From an uncultured Chryseobacterium sp. (GTDB lineage: Bacteria; Bacteroidota; Bacteroidia; Flavobacteriales; Weeksellaceae), in NCBI GenBank assembly GCA_913775525.1, contig CAJYLH010000036.1, forward strand, positions 1 through 64,000: 64,000 nt of DNA, in the 5' to 3' direction. A program made the translations under genes and the position numbers. The notes under the pieces are model-generated. The model made no database searches. It saw only the letters and a list, made by a program, of their open reading frames with translations, and was not told the DNA's origin. This document shows positions 35,642 to 44,152 of the stretch, in pieces; position 1 is the first letter of the stretch; each line of letters begins with the position of its first letter.

Positions 35642-36013
35642 ATGTTACAATCCATCACCACAGCCCCGAGGAATATCGCCGCATTTGAAGCATCCGGCGA
35701 AATTACAAAAGAAGATTTTGACCGTGTGATCAAAATTGTTGACGAGAAAATAGAACAGGAAGGCGAACTGAACTATCTGCTGAAGCTTGATACGCCACTC
35801 AGAAACTTTACCTTTGCTGCCTGGATGAATGATGCCTGGCTTGGAATCAAGAATATCACCAAATGGAACCGTTGCGCAATCGTGACCGATAAAGAAAGTG
35901 TACAGAAATTTACCGATATGTTCAGCAAGATAATGATCGGTGAATTCAGGGGATTTGATCAAGAAGAATACGATAAAGCAGAACACTGGGTGGCAACAGG
36001 CCAGGATCTGTAA
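35642..36013 (+). CDS. SpoIIAA-like/STAS-SEC14 domain protein
   Basis: A 123-aa protein of the SpoIIAA-like (PF11964) family. Features: FEASGEITKEDFDRVIKIVDEKIEQEGELNYLLKLDTP near the start, then FAAWMNDAWLGIKNITKWNRCAIVTDKESVQKF with the family's KW-RCA-VTD block, and the C-terminal GEFRGFDQEEYDKAEHWV. Members are small lipid-binding-like or stress-associated proteins of unclear role. Followed 45 nt later by a membrane protein on the same strand. Confidence 0.9.
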   Translation: MLQSITTAPRNIAAFEASGEITKEDFDRVIKIVDEKIEQEGELNYLLKLDTPLRNFTFAAWMNDAWLGIKNITKWNRCAIVTDKESVQKFTDMFSKIMIGEFRGFDQEEYDKAEHWVATGQDL

Positions 36014-36058
36014 AAAGCAGGCGGATAATATAAATAACCAACAATCAAATCACAGTAT

Positions 36059-36469
36059 ATGTATAAGAAAATACTCGCAGGTTTAGGAGGTGCTATTGCC
36101 CTCAACCTGCTGCACGAAACCATCAGAAAGAACTTCAACAATGTTCCGGAAGTTAATAAGGTAGGAGAGGAAGCCTTAAACAAGGCCCTGGATAAAGCGG
36201 ACATGAAAATAACGAATCCTGATCAGCTGTATGCGGCTACCCTGGCAGGGGATGTCATCAGCAACGGGATCTATTATGCGACTACAGCAACCAGCAGTTT
36301 TAATATTGCATCCGGATTGCTGGCAGGGATCGGTGCTGTTGCATTACCAAAGAAAATGGGCCTGGATGATGATCCTGTGGCAGAAACAACCGAAAAGAAA
36401 GTGATGACTGTTGCTTATTATCTTTTCGGTGCTGTGGTTACCAAACTTATTTATGACAAAATCAAATGA
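36059..36469 (+). CDS. Hypothetical membrane-associated protein, 136 aa
   Basis: A 136-aa protein with hydrophobic segments at the N terminus (ILAGLGGAIALNLLHETI), the centre (IASGLLAGIGAVALP) and the C terminus (VAYYLFGAVVTKLIY), resembling small glycine-zipper-like membrane proteins. Its position 45 nt after the SpoIIAA-like gene suggests a two-gene unit. No known family recognised. Confidence 0.8.
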   Translation: MYKKILAGLGGAIALNLLHETIRKNFNNVPEVNKVGEEALNKALDKADMKITNPDQLYAATLAGDVISNGIYYATTATSSFNIASGLLAGIGAVALPKKMGLDDDPVAETTEKKVMTVAYYLFGAVVTKLIYDKIK

Positions 36470-36549
36470 GCAAACATCAATAAAATTAAATAGCCACGAC
36501 TTTATCTGACAGTTTAATTATGAAAATTTCTGTCGGGTTTACATCTGGA

Positions 36550-36645
36550 GGCTGTCTCAAAAGGTAAACTAATGCTCTGAGAATCTTCTAAACTACTAAA
36601 TTTGTCAGACAGGAGTCCGAGAGAAGGGGTACTTTTGAGACAGCC
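36550..36645. mobile_element. MITE-like element with 14-bp terminal inverted repeats
   Basis: GGCTGTCTCAAAAG (36550-36563) and its exact complement CTTTTGAGACAGCC (36632-36645) bracket 68 nt of non-coding DNA. GGCTGTCTCAAAA-type ends are typical of insertion-sequence termini in Firmicutes and Bacteroidetes, so this is probably a non-autonomous derivative or solo remnant. T8 follows the right end, so it could also act as a terminator. No clear target-site duplication was seen. The rest of 36470-36769 holds no gene. Confidence 0.5.
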
Positions 36646-36769
36646 CCTTTTTTTTCTTTTACGGGGATCTCCAGGAATCTCTCAAAGATTTACTGCTTAA
36701 AGAGGTCTGCACTCGAGTTTTCTATAAAATGTTTCCTGTAGAGGACTCTTTCACAATTTAATACAACGG

Positions 36770-37081
36770 TTAACGGTCGAAAAAATCTTGTGAGCTCCCG
36801 ATAAAATTCAGGACTTCAATTTTTGGTTCGGAAGTTAGATTTTGATCTCTTTGTTCCTGAAAATGAAGAAAGCTTGGTGTGCCTAATAAACTGTCTTGTA
36901 TCGATCTGTCTTTGTACTGAGAAATATGGATAAAGGTTTTGCGGTCTTCTGTTTGAAAGACAGAATACAAAAATTGTGACCCATCTGATTTTCTGACATC
37001 TGTGAGAAATGCTTCTATCATTTCTTTGTTCGTGTTGACGTATGCATCATTTACGGTGTACGTTACTTGTACTGCAATCAT
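36770..37081 (-). CDS. Antibiotic biosynthesis monooxygenase-like (ABM) protein
   Basis: A 103-aa dimeric alpha+beta barrel type protein: MIAVQVTYTVNDAYVNTNKE, FLTDVRKSDGSQFLYSVFQT, DRKTFIHISQYKD, TPSFLHFQEQRDQN follow the ABM/quinol monooxygenase pattern. The frame is open to 37201, but the ATG at 37081 gives the family's usual N terminus; ATG 37132 is also possible. It lies directly downstream of an ECF41-type sigma factor and of a candidate ECF41 promoter. ECF41 sigma factors commonly control such neighbouring small oxidoreductases. Confidence 0.75.
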   Translation of the reverse strand: MIAVQVTYTVNDAYVNTNKEMIEAFLTDVRKSDGSQFLYSVFQTEDRKTFIHISQYKDRSIQDSLLGTPSFLHFQEQRDQNLTSEPKIEVLNFIGSSQDFFDR

Positions 37082-37218
37082 TTTTCTGTTATTTTTAAAG
37101 TTATGAATGATATTGTTCTGAATGGTAGACATGACAATTATGTATTCCGGAATAGCACCGATCATTGAAGCGCTTGCGAAACGTACAATCTGTCTGCCCA
37201 CTTTTCATTTTCTTATAA

Positions 37219-37245
37219 GACCGTTTAAAATCACGGCGCGTGACA
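37219..37245 (-). promoter_or_regulatory. Candidate ECF41-type promoter
   Basis: On the minus strand TGTCACG, 15 nt, CGGTC, close to the ECF41 pattern TGTCACA-n16/17-CGTC as I remember it. It lies between the sigma gene and the ABM gene, reading toward the ABM gene. Confidence 0.4.
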
Positions 37246-37257
37246 AAACATCAGCCA

Positions 37258-38094
37258 TTAAATTCTCGTGAGCTTATAGGGGTCAATAACAGAAAAGATA
37301 TTTTTAATTTTTCCTTCCTGATTCAATTCGAATACCTGACAATTGATCAAGGTCGTGTCTTTGTAAAACAATAACGCAGGCTGATGATTTATTTCTTCGA
37401 TTTTGATTTCAAAATCCTTCTGGTAGTATTCATAGAGATAAGTCATTAGTTTAATGGTCTCCTTAATCCCGGAAGTTAACTGAGCCACAACGTTTACCTT
37501 ATTTCCACCGTCTGCCAGAACCTGAACTTCTTCTGCCAGCATTTGTTCCAAAGCTTTGACGTCACCTGTACGGATGGTTTCTACATACTTCTCTACATAT
37601 TTTTTATCTTTTTTCGGAGAAGTTATCATGGAGGGCTTCCTCGATTTCAATTTCCTCTTAGCCCTGGTTAGCAGTTGTCGTGAATTCTCTATGGAAACCA
37701 TTAGTATTTCAGCTATTTCATCGTGTTCATAATTAAAAGCTTCCTTGAGCAGGAAAACAGCCCTTTCTTTTGCATTTAAAGTGTCGAGTAGGACCAGCAT
37801 TGAATAACTGAGTATTTCATCCGACTCAATTTTTCTTTCGCCCTGATTGGTAACTACGGGTTCGGGCAATATGATTTTGTGCTGTCTTTCCCTGTCTTTT
37901 TTCTTTTTTACATTTATGGATTGGTTAATGACTGCCTTTATTAAATATGCATTTTGATTGGAAATTAAACCAACATCCATTTCATTGAATTTTATCAGAA
38001 TATCCTGAATGACGTCTTGGCTGTCGTCAATATTCATAAGTATATTATAAGCATAAGGAAATAGTTTTTTGCTCAATGTTTCCAGATTGTCCAT
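37258..38094 (-). CDS. ECF41-type RNA polymerase sigma factor with SnoaL-like C terminus
   Basis: A 278-aa sigma-70 family factor. Region 2 at 8-70 (LFPYAYNILMNIDDSQDVIQDILIKF), linker motif LPEP (76-79), region 4 at 100-150 (LNAKERAVFLLKEAFNYEHDEIAEIL...RAKRKLKS), and a C-terminal SnoaL-like NTF2 domain from about 163 with DGGNK (195-199) and DPYKL near the end. LPEP, DGG-K and NPDKL-like motifs are the hallmarks of ECF41 factors, whose fused C-terminal domain replaces an anti-sigma factor. Probably regulates the ABM gene downstream. Confidence 0.92.
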   Translation of the reverse strand: MDNLETLSKKLFPYAYNILMNIDDSQDVIQDILIKFNEMDVGLISNQNAYLIKAVINQSINVKKKKDRERQHKIILPEPVVTNQGERKIESDEILSYSMLVLLDTLNAKERAVFLLKEAFNYEHDEIAEILMVSIENSRQLLTRAKRKLKSRKPSMITSPKKDKKYVEKYVETIRTGDVKALEQMLAEEVQVLADGGNKVNVVAQLTSGIKETIKLMTYLYEYYQKDFEIKIEEINHQPALLFYKDTTLINCQVFELNQEGKIKNIFSVIDPYKLTRI

Positions 38095-38274
38095 GATTGA
38101 ATTGTATTAGTTAGACATTTTCGAGGGTAAGAACGTGACCGGTATGGGAACAACATTACAAAAAAAATATAAACTTTAGGTGGAATTTCAATAGTATCAG
38201 ATAATTAGCAAATTCAATTAAGGCGCAGAAAAAAATCAAGACGGATGAACTCCGTCCTGATTTGCGAAAAGCAT

Positions 38275-39157
38275 TTAGAGTACACCCAATTGAACCCTTG
38301 CCCCCGTCATATGATTATTGTCATTGGTTGTTAATGCGAAGTAACCATATGCTAATGCTGATGCAGCAGCTCTTTCTACAGCCTGTTCGAAAAGCCTGTC
38401 CCAGGTCCTGCCGCCTGTATCTTCATAGGCGCTGATTAATTGTTTAAGGCTTTCTTCGCCAAAGACCGTCACATGACCGGAAAAATCAATCGCCGGGTCA
38501 CCGACATGGGCGGTTGACCAGTCGATAATTCCGGCAACAGTGCCATCCTCTGAAGTAAGCACATGCCCTGCATACAAATCACCATGCACAAATTGTGTAA
38601 AATCCGGCCATAAGGTGTCGTCATCCAGCCATTTTTTATACCGGAATTCAAGTTCAGGACTTATTCCCAGCTACGATTTTACCATTTGTAACTGATGATC
38701 AACTTCGGGTCTTAAATCAGCTGGGCCCATGATCTTCAGATCGCTTTTCCATGCTTCTTCCTCCGGGATATCATGCAGTTGTTTTAGTGCTTTTGCCAAT
38801 GATGCGATATACTTTGGACTGTCTTGAGCCATATTCCAGACGACATCATACGTCTCAGCATCAACGGTAAGCGCAGGCTTTTCTTTAATAAGGGGATAGG
38901 CGATGAGGCCTGTAGATATAATTTGCCAATCGGGAACTTCTACGGACAGGTGTTTTTTAACAAGCTGTAAAATCTTTTTCTCACGATCAATCTGTTCATC
39001 CATATCATCACGGCGAGGTATACGGAGTAACCATTGCTGTCCTGTATAATCTGTGGCAAAACCGACTTTAAAGTCGACCCCCATTTCGTTATCTTATATC
39101 TTCTATTAGTAACAGTCCATGCTCATACGCAAGTTTCTGAATATCTTTAATAGTCAT
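38275..39157 (-). pseudogene. Macrolide 2'-phosphotransferase (Mph-like) pseudogene
   Basis: A near-complete Mph-like kinase broken twice. The N terminus reads MTIKDIQKLAYEHGLLLIED from 39157; a one-base frameshift follows near 39090-39100; the main frame continues NEMGVDFKVGFATDYTG...WLLRIPRRDDMDEQIDREKK to QLQMVKS, where an in-frame TAG (38671-38673) interrupts; it resumes LGISPELEFRYKKWLDDD, FVHGDLYAGHVL (catalytic HGD), IDWSTAHVGDPAIDF and ends at 38275. Full reconstruction gives about 294 residues, close to Mph(A)-class length. Functional relatives inactivate macrolides by GTP-dependent phosphorylation; this copy should be inactive. Confidence 0.88.
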
Positions 39158-39177
39158 TGTATTTTCTGTTTTAGGAT

Positions 39178-39200
39178 CTATCCTTTCTGTAATAGGATAG
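39178..39200. promoter_or_regulatory. Inverted repeat upstream of the Mph-like pseudogene
   Basis: CTATCCT/AGGATAG (perfect 7 bp, 9-nt spacer), 21 nt upstream of the pseudogene start; it could be an operator or leader hairpin. The following DNA to 39705 has no gene that I can support. Confidence 0.3.
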
Positions 39201-39705
39201 ATTGTGTGAATAAATTATACTTCAGGTATTACGGTATTTTACCGCTGATTGTGTCACTTTTTCCGGCATTCTTATTTTATATCCGCCAACGTTGTATAAA
39301 ACTGCTCATAAAAAGGAAATCATTTCAATGCGTACTGCTATTGAGATATATCAGACTTTATGAAGGAATTTTAGGATCCATCCAGATCAAAGTGTGTAAG
39401 TCCTATTATAGCTTGTGAGAGCATTCCTGACAATTCACTAAATAAGGCTTTGGCTGACCCGTATCCCAAACTTACCAATGCATGTTAAATAGTATAGGCG
39501 GTTAGGATCACTAAAATATAATGAAATAATGATACACTAAAGATAAGAAGAGCAATATCAATGTTCTCTTCTTAAAGGAAAAGTACATTAAAGTGACACC
39601 TGGATCAAGAATTCCAAGGCCTGGTGAGCATTGCTGTATTTAAATTATTCATAATACAAATTTATAAAAAAAAGTTTTCAGCAGCAGATCATGTATCAAT
39701 GAAAG

Positions 39706-39730
39706 TTGCCACAAGATTGTGGCAATTTTT
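39706..39730. terminator. Hairpin at the 3' end of the Tudor-like gene
   Basis: Perfect 9-bp stem TTGCCACAA/TTGTGGCAA with a 2-nt loop and T5 on the plus strand, just downstream of the minus-strand gene. Confidence 0.6.
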
Positions 39731-39935
39731 ACATTTTTTTAAGTGCTGATGCTTTGTGGACGGCTGATTTGCCGGTTTTTTCACTCATCACCTCATACTG
39801 GGGTTCGCCTTCGGAAGCACGCCGCTGTTTGTCCATAAACGTAAAATCCTTTGTGTGGACTGCCGTGATTTTGCCGTGCGTTTCACCATTGCTGGAATTC
39901 CATCTTACCATGTCTCCTTTTTTCAGGTTACTCAT
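39729..39935 (-). CDS. Hypervirulence-associated TUDOR-domain protein (DUF2945)
   Basis: A 68-aa single-domain protein: KKGDMVRWNSSNGETHGKITAVHTKDFTF, then EGEPQYEVMSEKTGKSAVHKASALKK, the Hva1_TUDOR (PF11160/DUF2945) pattern. It is a small cytoplasmic SH3-like barrel; the biochemical role in bacteria is unknown. Monocistronic with hairpins at both sides. Confidence 0.9.
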   Translation of the reverse strand: MSNLKKGDMVRWNSSNGETHGKITAVHTKDFTFMDKQRRASEGEPQYEVMSEKTGKSAVHKASALKKM

Positions 39936-40009
39936 TGTGCTGTAATTTTAAAGATTGATACCCTATACTGATCATCTTCTGTGCCAATATTCTGATCACG
40001 TCCGGAAAT

Positions 40010-40034
40010 AAAAAAACCGCCTTTGAAAAGGCGG
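40010..40034 (-). terminator. Terminator of the 193-aa secreted protein gene
   Basis: CCGCCTT/AAGGCGG stem, TGAA-like loop, followed on the minus strand by T7. Confidence 0.85.
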
Positions 40035-40055
40035 CCTGTTATTGTTGTAGCGTGA

Positions 40056-40637
40056 TTACTGGGCAACTTCAGCATAAGGTCTCAGGTTATTATCCTGTGC
40101 CATGGTCTGTCCAAGGAATTCTTTTTTCTGGCTTCCTTTCATTCGTCCTACTGCATCATTGGCATTAAAATAAGCTTCACTCAGTTTAGTGGTAATTTCA
40201 GAAGGGTTGAAATCAATTTTGGTATCGCCTTCCACACCTAAATACCCATTCTTTTTAGTCAGGTAAGTAATGTAGTTCTTATAATTAATAAATGTATTCC
40301 TTAAATACTGAGTGTGGTACTCCATACATTTCTTTGCTTTTTTGGAAGAATTGTTAAGGATACAATTGTTCATATTCCCCCTGTAGAGCATCCATTCAGA
40401 TTCCAATTTTGCATATTCTTTTCCCAGAGCTGTTTTACCGTTGGTAAGAATATTATTGTCTCCTTCTTTGGTCGCTATGGCCTGCAGGTGTCCGATAACC
40501 AGAGGAACCGTATTTTCTATCTTTGTTTTGGTTTCTTTGACTACGCTGAGATCAGCGGCAGGAGTATTTTTCTTTTGGGCATTAGTGATGTTGAAAATAA
40601 GCAGTAACAGTACAATCAGTAAATTATATCTTTTCAT
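40056..40637 (-). CDS. Hypothetical secreted protein, 193 aa
   Basis: A signal peptide (LLIVLLLLIFNITNAQ) and a helical, Lys/Asn-rich mature part. Two cysteines (NNCILNNSSKKAKKCM) about 14 residues apart may form a disulfide. No recognised domain. Monocistronic, with the terminator at 40010. Function unknown. Confidence 0.82.
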   Translation of the reverse strand: MKRYNLLIVLLLLIFNITNAQKKNTPAADLSVVKETKTKIENTVPLVIGHLQAIATKEGDNNILTNGKTALGKEYAKLESEWMLYRGNMNNCILNNSSKKAKKCMEYHTQYLRNTFINYKNYITYLTKKNGYLGVEGDTKIDFNPSEITTKLSEAYFNANDAVGRMKGSQKKEFLGQTMAQDNNLRPYAEVAQ

Positions 40638-40873
40638 GAGAAATTTTTAAAGCACTAAAATAAATATATTTTCCCACTTACCGTTCATTCCTTTTCATTT
40701 TCTTTAATAAAAATTAACAAGTTTTAAGAATTTATACAGATTTATCATCATTATATTGAAACCTGACCAGGATTAAAGTGTATTCAGATTAATTTATAAT
40801 ATTTCAAATAAAATTTTATTGTTCTGATTATCAGTTTATTACTATTTTAATTTTGGTATCACTAAAAAAATAG

Positions 40874-40908
40874 TTGTTTGAACAGGATTTATTTATACAT
40901 TTGTATAA
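40874..40908 (+). promoter_or_regulatory. Promoter of the BlaI-M56 operon with BlaI-type operator
   Basis: TTG at 40874-40876, a 19-nt spacer and TACATTTG at 40896-40903 form a canonical Bacteroidetes promoter. Over the -7 box lies TTATAC-ATTT-GTATAA (40893-40908), containing TACA-TT-TGTA, the core seen in BlaI/MecI operators. This implies autorepression. The rest of the 323-nt gap 40638-40960 is AT-rich without a gene. Confidence 0.65.
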
Positions 40909-40960
40909 CTATTTAATTAGTGATATAGCCTAAAAGGCATGGTCATACTAAAAAAGAAAT

Positions 40961-41326
40961 ATGAAAATTCAGACATTGACAAAAGCGGAAGAACAGGTAA
41001 TGCAGTATTTGTGGAAAATTGAAAAAGGGTTCCTGAAAGACCTGCTTGAGCTTTTCCCCGATCCCAAACCGCATACCAATACGGTATCTACGATTCTGAA
41101 GGTGCTGAAGGATAAAGAATTTGTAGATTACGAAGTGCACGGGCGCCAGCATGAATATTTCCCTCTGATCTCAAAAGAACAGTATTCCGGGAAAACCATG
41201 AAAAGCCTGGTTAAAAATTATTTCAAAGGATCTTATAAGAGCGCTGTTTCTTTCCTGGTTGAAAAGAATGAAATGACCGTTGAAGACCTTGAACTTCTCC
41301 TGAATGAACTTAAAAACAAAGACTGA
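40961..41326 (+). CDS. BlaI/MecI/CopY family transcriptional repressor
   Basis: A 121-aa winged-helix repressor: LTKAEEQVMQYLWKIEKGFLKDLLELFPDPKPHTNTVSTILKVLKDKEFVDYEVHGRQHEY is the family's DNA-binding domain, followed by the dimerisation helices (YFKGSYKSAVSFLVEKNEMTVEDLELLLNEL). Paired with an M56 metallopeptidase 3 nt downstream, as in blaI-blaR1. In Bacteroidetes these pairs occur without beta-lactamase and probably sense envelope signals. Confidence 0.95.
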   Translation: MKIQTLTKAEEQVMQYLWKIEKGFLKDLLELFPDPKPHTNTVSTILKVLKDKEFVDYEVHGRQHEYFPLISKEQYSGKTMKSLVKNYFKGSYKSAVSFLVEKNEMTVEDLELLLNELKNKD

Positions 41327-41328
41327 TC

Positions 41329-43140
41329 ATGGAAGCCGTAAGCCTGTACCTTATCAAAATGATTATTTTTTCCGGTGTAACATTTTTGTACTATCGGTTG
41401 TCTTTAAAAGATAAGACCTTTCATCATTATAACCGGTTTTACTTATTGTCTGCAACGGTTTTGTCCATACTGCTTCCCTTCATTAAGGTGGATGACTTTA
41501 CCGTAGAGGTCAGCAATGATCTATATTTGATGATGGATAGGATCAGTAATTTTAATACCGCTAAAACCATCGATCATGACGACATTTATTTTAGAATTGC
41601 TTTTTCAGTTCTGGGCCTGGTTTCTCTCTGTTTTTCAGTAAGGCTGCTCTATGGCATTTTAAAAATACGGCAATTCAAGAAAACATTTCCGAAGGAAAGC
41701 AAGAAAGGCATCAGCTTTTACCACACCAACCTTACGGAAGCCCCTTTTTCCTATTTCAGAAGCCTTTTCTGGAAAGATACTATTGTCCTCAATTCAGAGG
41801 TGGGAAGGCAGATCCTGAAGCACGAAATGGTTCACATAGAACAGAAGCACTCGTATGACAAAATTTTCATGGAAACGATCACGGCCCTGCTCTGGTTCAA
41901 TCCATTCTTCCATATCATAAAAAAAGAACTTAGTTTAATACATGAATACCTGGCCGATAAAAAGGCCGTAAAGCAATCGGACACCAAAGCATTTGCGCAG
42001 ATGCTTCTGGCCAGCCACTTTTCCGGAACCCAGTGGCCGGCTGCAAGTCCGTTTCTCAGTTCAAACCTCAAAAAAAGATTAAAGATGTTACAGAAACCTA
42101 AAACCAAATTCGGATATGCGCGTAGGATTTTAGCATTACCCGTAGTATTTACAGTGGCGTTTGCCTATCTGGTAAATGCCAAAAATCAGGAAATTAAGGC
42201 TACCAATACGGAGATTGCAAAAGCAGTTTCGCAGATTAAAAGTGATACCATAATCCCCGAAAAGAAAAAATCTCTTGAGAAACTCCAGCTTAAAACATAT
42301 ACTGAAAGCCATAAAAAAATTGCCGATCTCGGACAGAAAATTCAGGAAAGAAGTAAGGCGCTTAAAGAGTTGAAGCCGGAAAGCCCTGAATTCAATGAAA
42401 AATTGAATGAGATTACAAACCTTTCAGGTGAAATCGGTAAGATTGCCGCTTCAGATGAACTGAAAAAGATCTATACCATGGATTTTGATGTCACAAAGGC
42501 AGCAGATTTCGTAGATTCCAAAGCATGGCAGGATAAAATGAAAAAATTGGATAATATGCACATCAACATTCAGGAAATAAATGACCTCAAAAATGAGTTT
42601 CCTAACCTGATGATTACTCCTTCATTAAAACATAATTCTATAAAGGTATACAGGTTCAAAGATACAGATGGTCTATCATGGTATACTGATCGTGATAAAG
42701 TTGTCGCTGATGGAAAGGGTATGGAAGAATCTGCGAAAACTGCCAGGATGAGGGCGAAACTTGAAAAGGAAAGGGCCAGGTTGGAAGAAAAGAGAGCCAA
42801 ACTGGAAGGCGAGAGGGCTAAATTGGAAGCAGAGAAAAGATCACTGGACGGCAACAGATTGTCTTATTTCTACAGTACAGATAATGTAGATCCAATAGTA
42901 ATCAACGGAATCGGAAATATAAAAAATCCGGTGAATAAATTGGTGGTAACTACCGGTAGAAACAATTTGTTTAATAAGGATGCCAATACCAGGATTTATA
43001 TTGACGGTACAGAAGTAACCAAAAAGGAAATGGATGCTTTGGATCCGGTAATTATCAGGGCAGTGAGAGTTAATAAAAAGACTAATGACGGTAAGGTGAA
43101 TTCCGAAATCAGAATTGAAACTAAAAATAAGAACAAATAA
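41329..43140 (+). CDS. M56 family metallopeptidase, BlaR1-like
   Basis: A 603-aa membrane protease. N-terminal membrane segments at about 2-20, 37-53 and 88-107, then the gluzincin motif HEMVH (His165-Glu166-His169) with the downstream EYLADKKAV motif, and a fourth membrane segment at about 262-285 (ILALPVVFTVAFAYLV). The C-terminal part has no penicillin-binding sensor; instead it has helical, coiled-coil stretches, including RMRAKLEKERARLEEKRAKL, and a final beta-rich domain. Predicted to cleave the adjacent BlaI-type repressor on an envelope signal. Confidence 0.93.
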   Translation: MEAVSLYLIKMIIFSGVTFLYYRLSLKDKTFHHYNRFYLLSATVLSILLPFIKVDDFTVEVSNDLYLMMDRISNFNTAKTIDHDDIYFRIAFSVLGLVSLCFSVRLLYGILKIRQFKKTFPKESKKGISFYHTNLTEAPFSYFRSLFWKDTIVLNSEVGRQILKHEMVHIEQKHSYDKIFMETITALLWFNPFFHIIKKELSLIHEYLADKKAVKQSDTKAFAQMLLASHFSGTQWPAASPFLSSNLKKRLKMLQKPKTKFGYARRILALPVVFTVAFAYLVNAKNQEIKATNTEIAKAVSQIKSDTIIPEKKKSLEKLQLKTYTESHKKIADLGQKIQERSKALKELKPESPEFNEKLNEITNLSGEIGKIAASDELKKIYTMDFDVTKAADFVDSKAWQDKMKKLDNMHINIQEINDLKNEFPNLMITPSLKHNSIKVYRFKDTDGLSWYTDRDKVVADGKGMEESAKTARMRAKLEKERARLEEKRAKLEGERAKLEAEKRSLDGNRLSYFYSTDNVDPIVINGIGNIKNPVNKLVVTTGRNNLFNKDANTRIYIDGTEVTKKEMDALDPVIIRAVRVNKKTNDGKVNSEIRIETKNKNK

Positions 43141-43160
43141 TCCATATACTTCATATACTC

Positions 43161-44057
43161 ATGAAAAACACAGTACTGCTGTTTGTTGTATTCAGCGCAT
43201 TGATTCAGGCACAAACCAACCGGTTCTTTTACGAATACAAATTTATCCCTGATATCAACAACAAAGATGATGTTAAAAAAGAAATGATGCAGCTGGACAT
43301 CACTCCCAAAGGCTCCAGCTATTACAGCTATGACAAATTTATCTCAGATTCTACCATCGTAGCTGCTGTTGAAAAACAGACTAAATCAGGATCGGGAAAC
43401 ATTCAAATCAACAGGCATGATAAACCGAACCAGATAAATTATAAGGTAGTCAAGGACTATCCCGATTTCAGGACTTATCTTTCAACCAAAATATCTACGG
43501 ACCAGTATAAAGTGAAAGAAGACCAGAAACCTGTCTGGAAAATCCTTCCCGACAAGCAGAAAATAGGAGAATATATGGCACAGAAGGCCACCACATCCTA
43601 TGGCGGAAGAGACTGGATAGCCTGGTTTACTTCAGAGATCCCTTTTCAGGACGGTCCTTATAAATTTTACGGGCTTCCGGGACTAATCGTAAAAATTGAA
43701 GATACGACAGGCTCCCATATCATGACACTAGTTGGGAATAAGAAAATAGCAAACCCTTCATCGGACGCAGAATTCAAGCTTCCTGCCGGAATGGTGATGC
43801 TTGGCGTGGGCGGAAAAGAAATCGAGGTTACGGAAGACCAGTTCAGAAAAGTGTGGAAAGCCTATCTGAATGATCCATCAAAGAATATGAGGCAGATGAT
43901 GGCAGGTAATGGTGACATGAAAATGACGTTCAAATTCAAAGACGCCAGCGGAAAAGAAATTTCCGACCCCAACCAGGTATTGCGGGCCATGGAGAAGAGT
44001 ACCAAAGAGAGGCTGGCCAAGGATAATAATCCTATAGAACCGGATTTATACCGTTAA
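43161..44057 (+). CDS. GLPGLI family protein
   Basis: A 298-aa secreted protein; signal peptide MKNTVLLFVVFSALIQAQ. It shows the signature blocks VWKILPDKQKIGEYMAQKA, YGGRDWIAWFTSEIPFQDGPY and YGLPGLIVKI. It is a paralogue of the GLPGLI gene in the grasp-with-spasm locus (28307). It lies 20 nt after the M56 gene and before a strong terminator, so it belongs to the BlaI-M56 operon and may be its output. Function of the family unknown. Confidence 0.94.
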   Translation: MKNTVLLFVVFSALIQAQTNRFFYEYKFIPDINNKDDVKKEMMQLDITPKGSSYYSYDKFISDSTIVAAVEKQTKSGSGNIQINRHDKPNQINYKVVKDYPDFRTYLSTKISTDQYKVKEDQKPVWKILPDKQKIGEYMAQKATTSYGGRDWIAWFTSEIPFQDGPYKFYGLPGLIVKIEDTTGSHIMTLVGNKKIANPSSDAEFKLPAGMVMLGVGGKEIEVTEDQFRKVWKAYLNDPSKNMRQMMAGNGDMKMTFKFKDASGKEISDPNQVLRAMEKSTKERLAKDNNPIEPDLYR

Positions 44058-44076
44058 TACAGGTATTTTAATATGA

Positions 44077-44107
44077 AACAGGCGGATCATTTCCGCCTGT
44101 TTTTTTT
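44077..44107 (+). terminator. Terminator of the BlaI-M56-GLPGLI operon
   Basis: AACAGGCGGA/TCCGCCTGTT perfect 10-bp stem and T8. Confidence 0.92.
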
Positions 44108-44152
44108 ATCTTTAATCATCAGAACACCCCATTAATATTGAATTACCTTATT

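Noticed and set aside
39119-39418. 99-codon plus-strand frame opposite the Mph-like pseudogene start
   Set aside because: It overlaps the N-terminal part of the reconstructed Mph-like gene in antisense and its Cys/Ile/Phe-rich translation looks non-coding.
40961-43140. Beta-lactam resistance operon (blaI-blaR1)
   Set aside because: No beta-lactamase or penicillin-sensor domain is present; the M56 protein ends in coiled-coil and unrelated beta regions.
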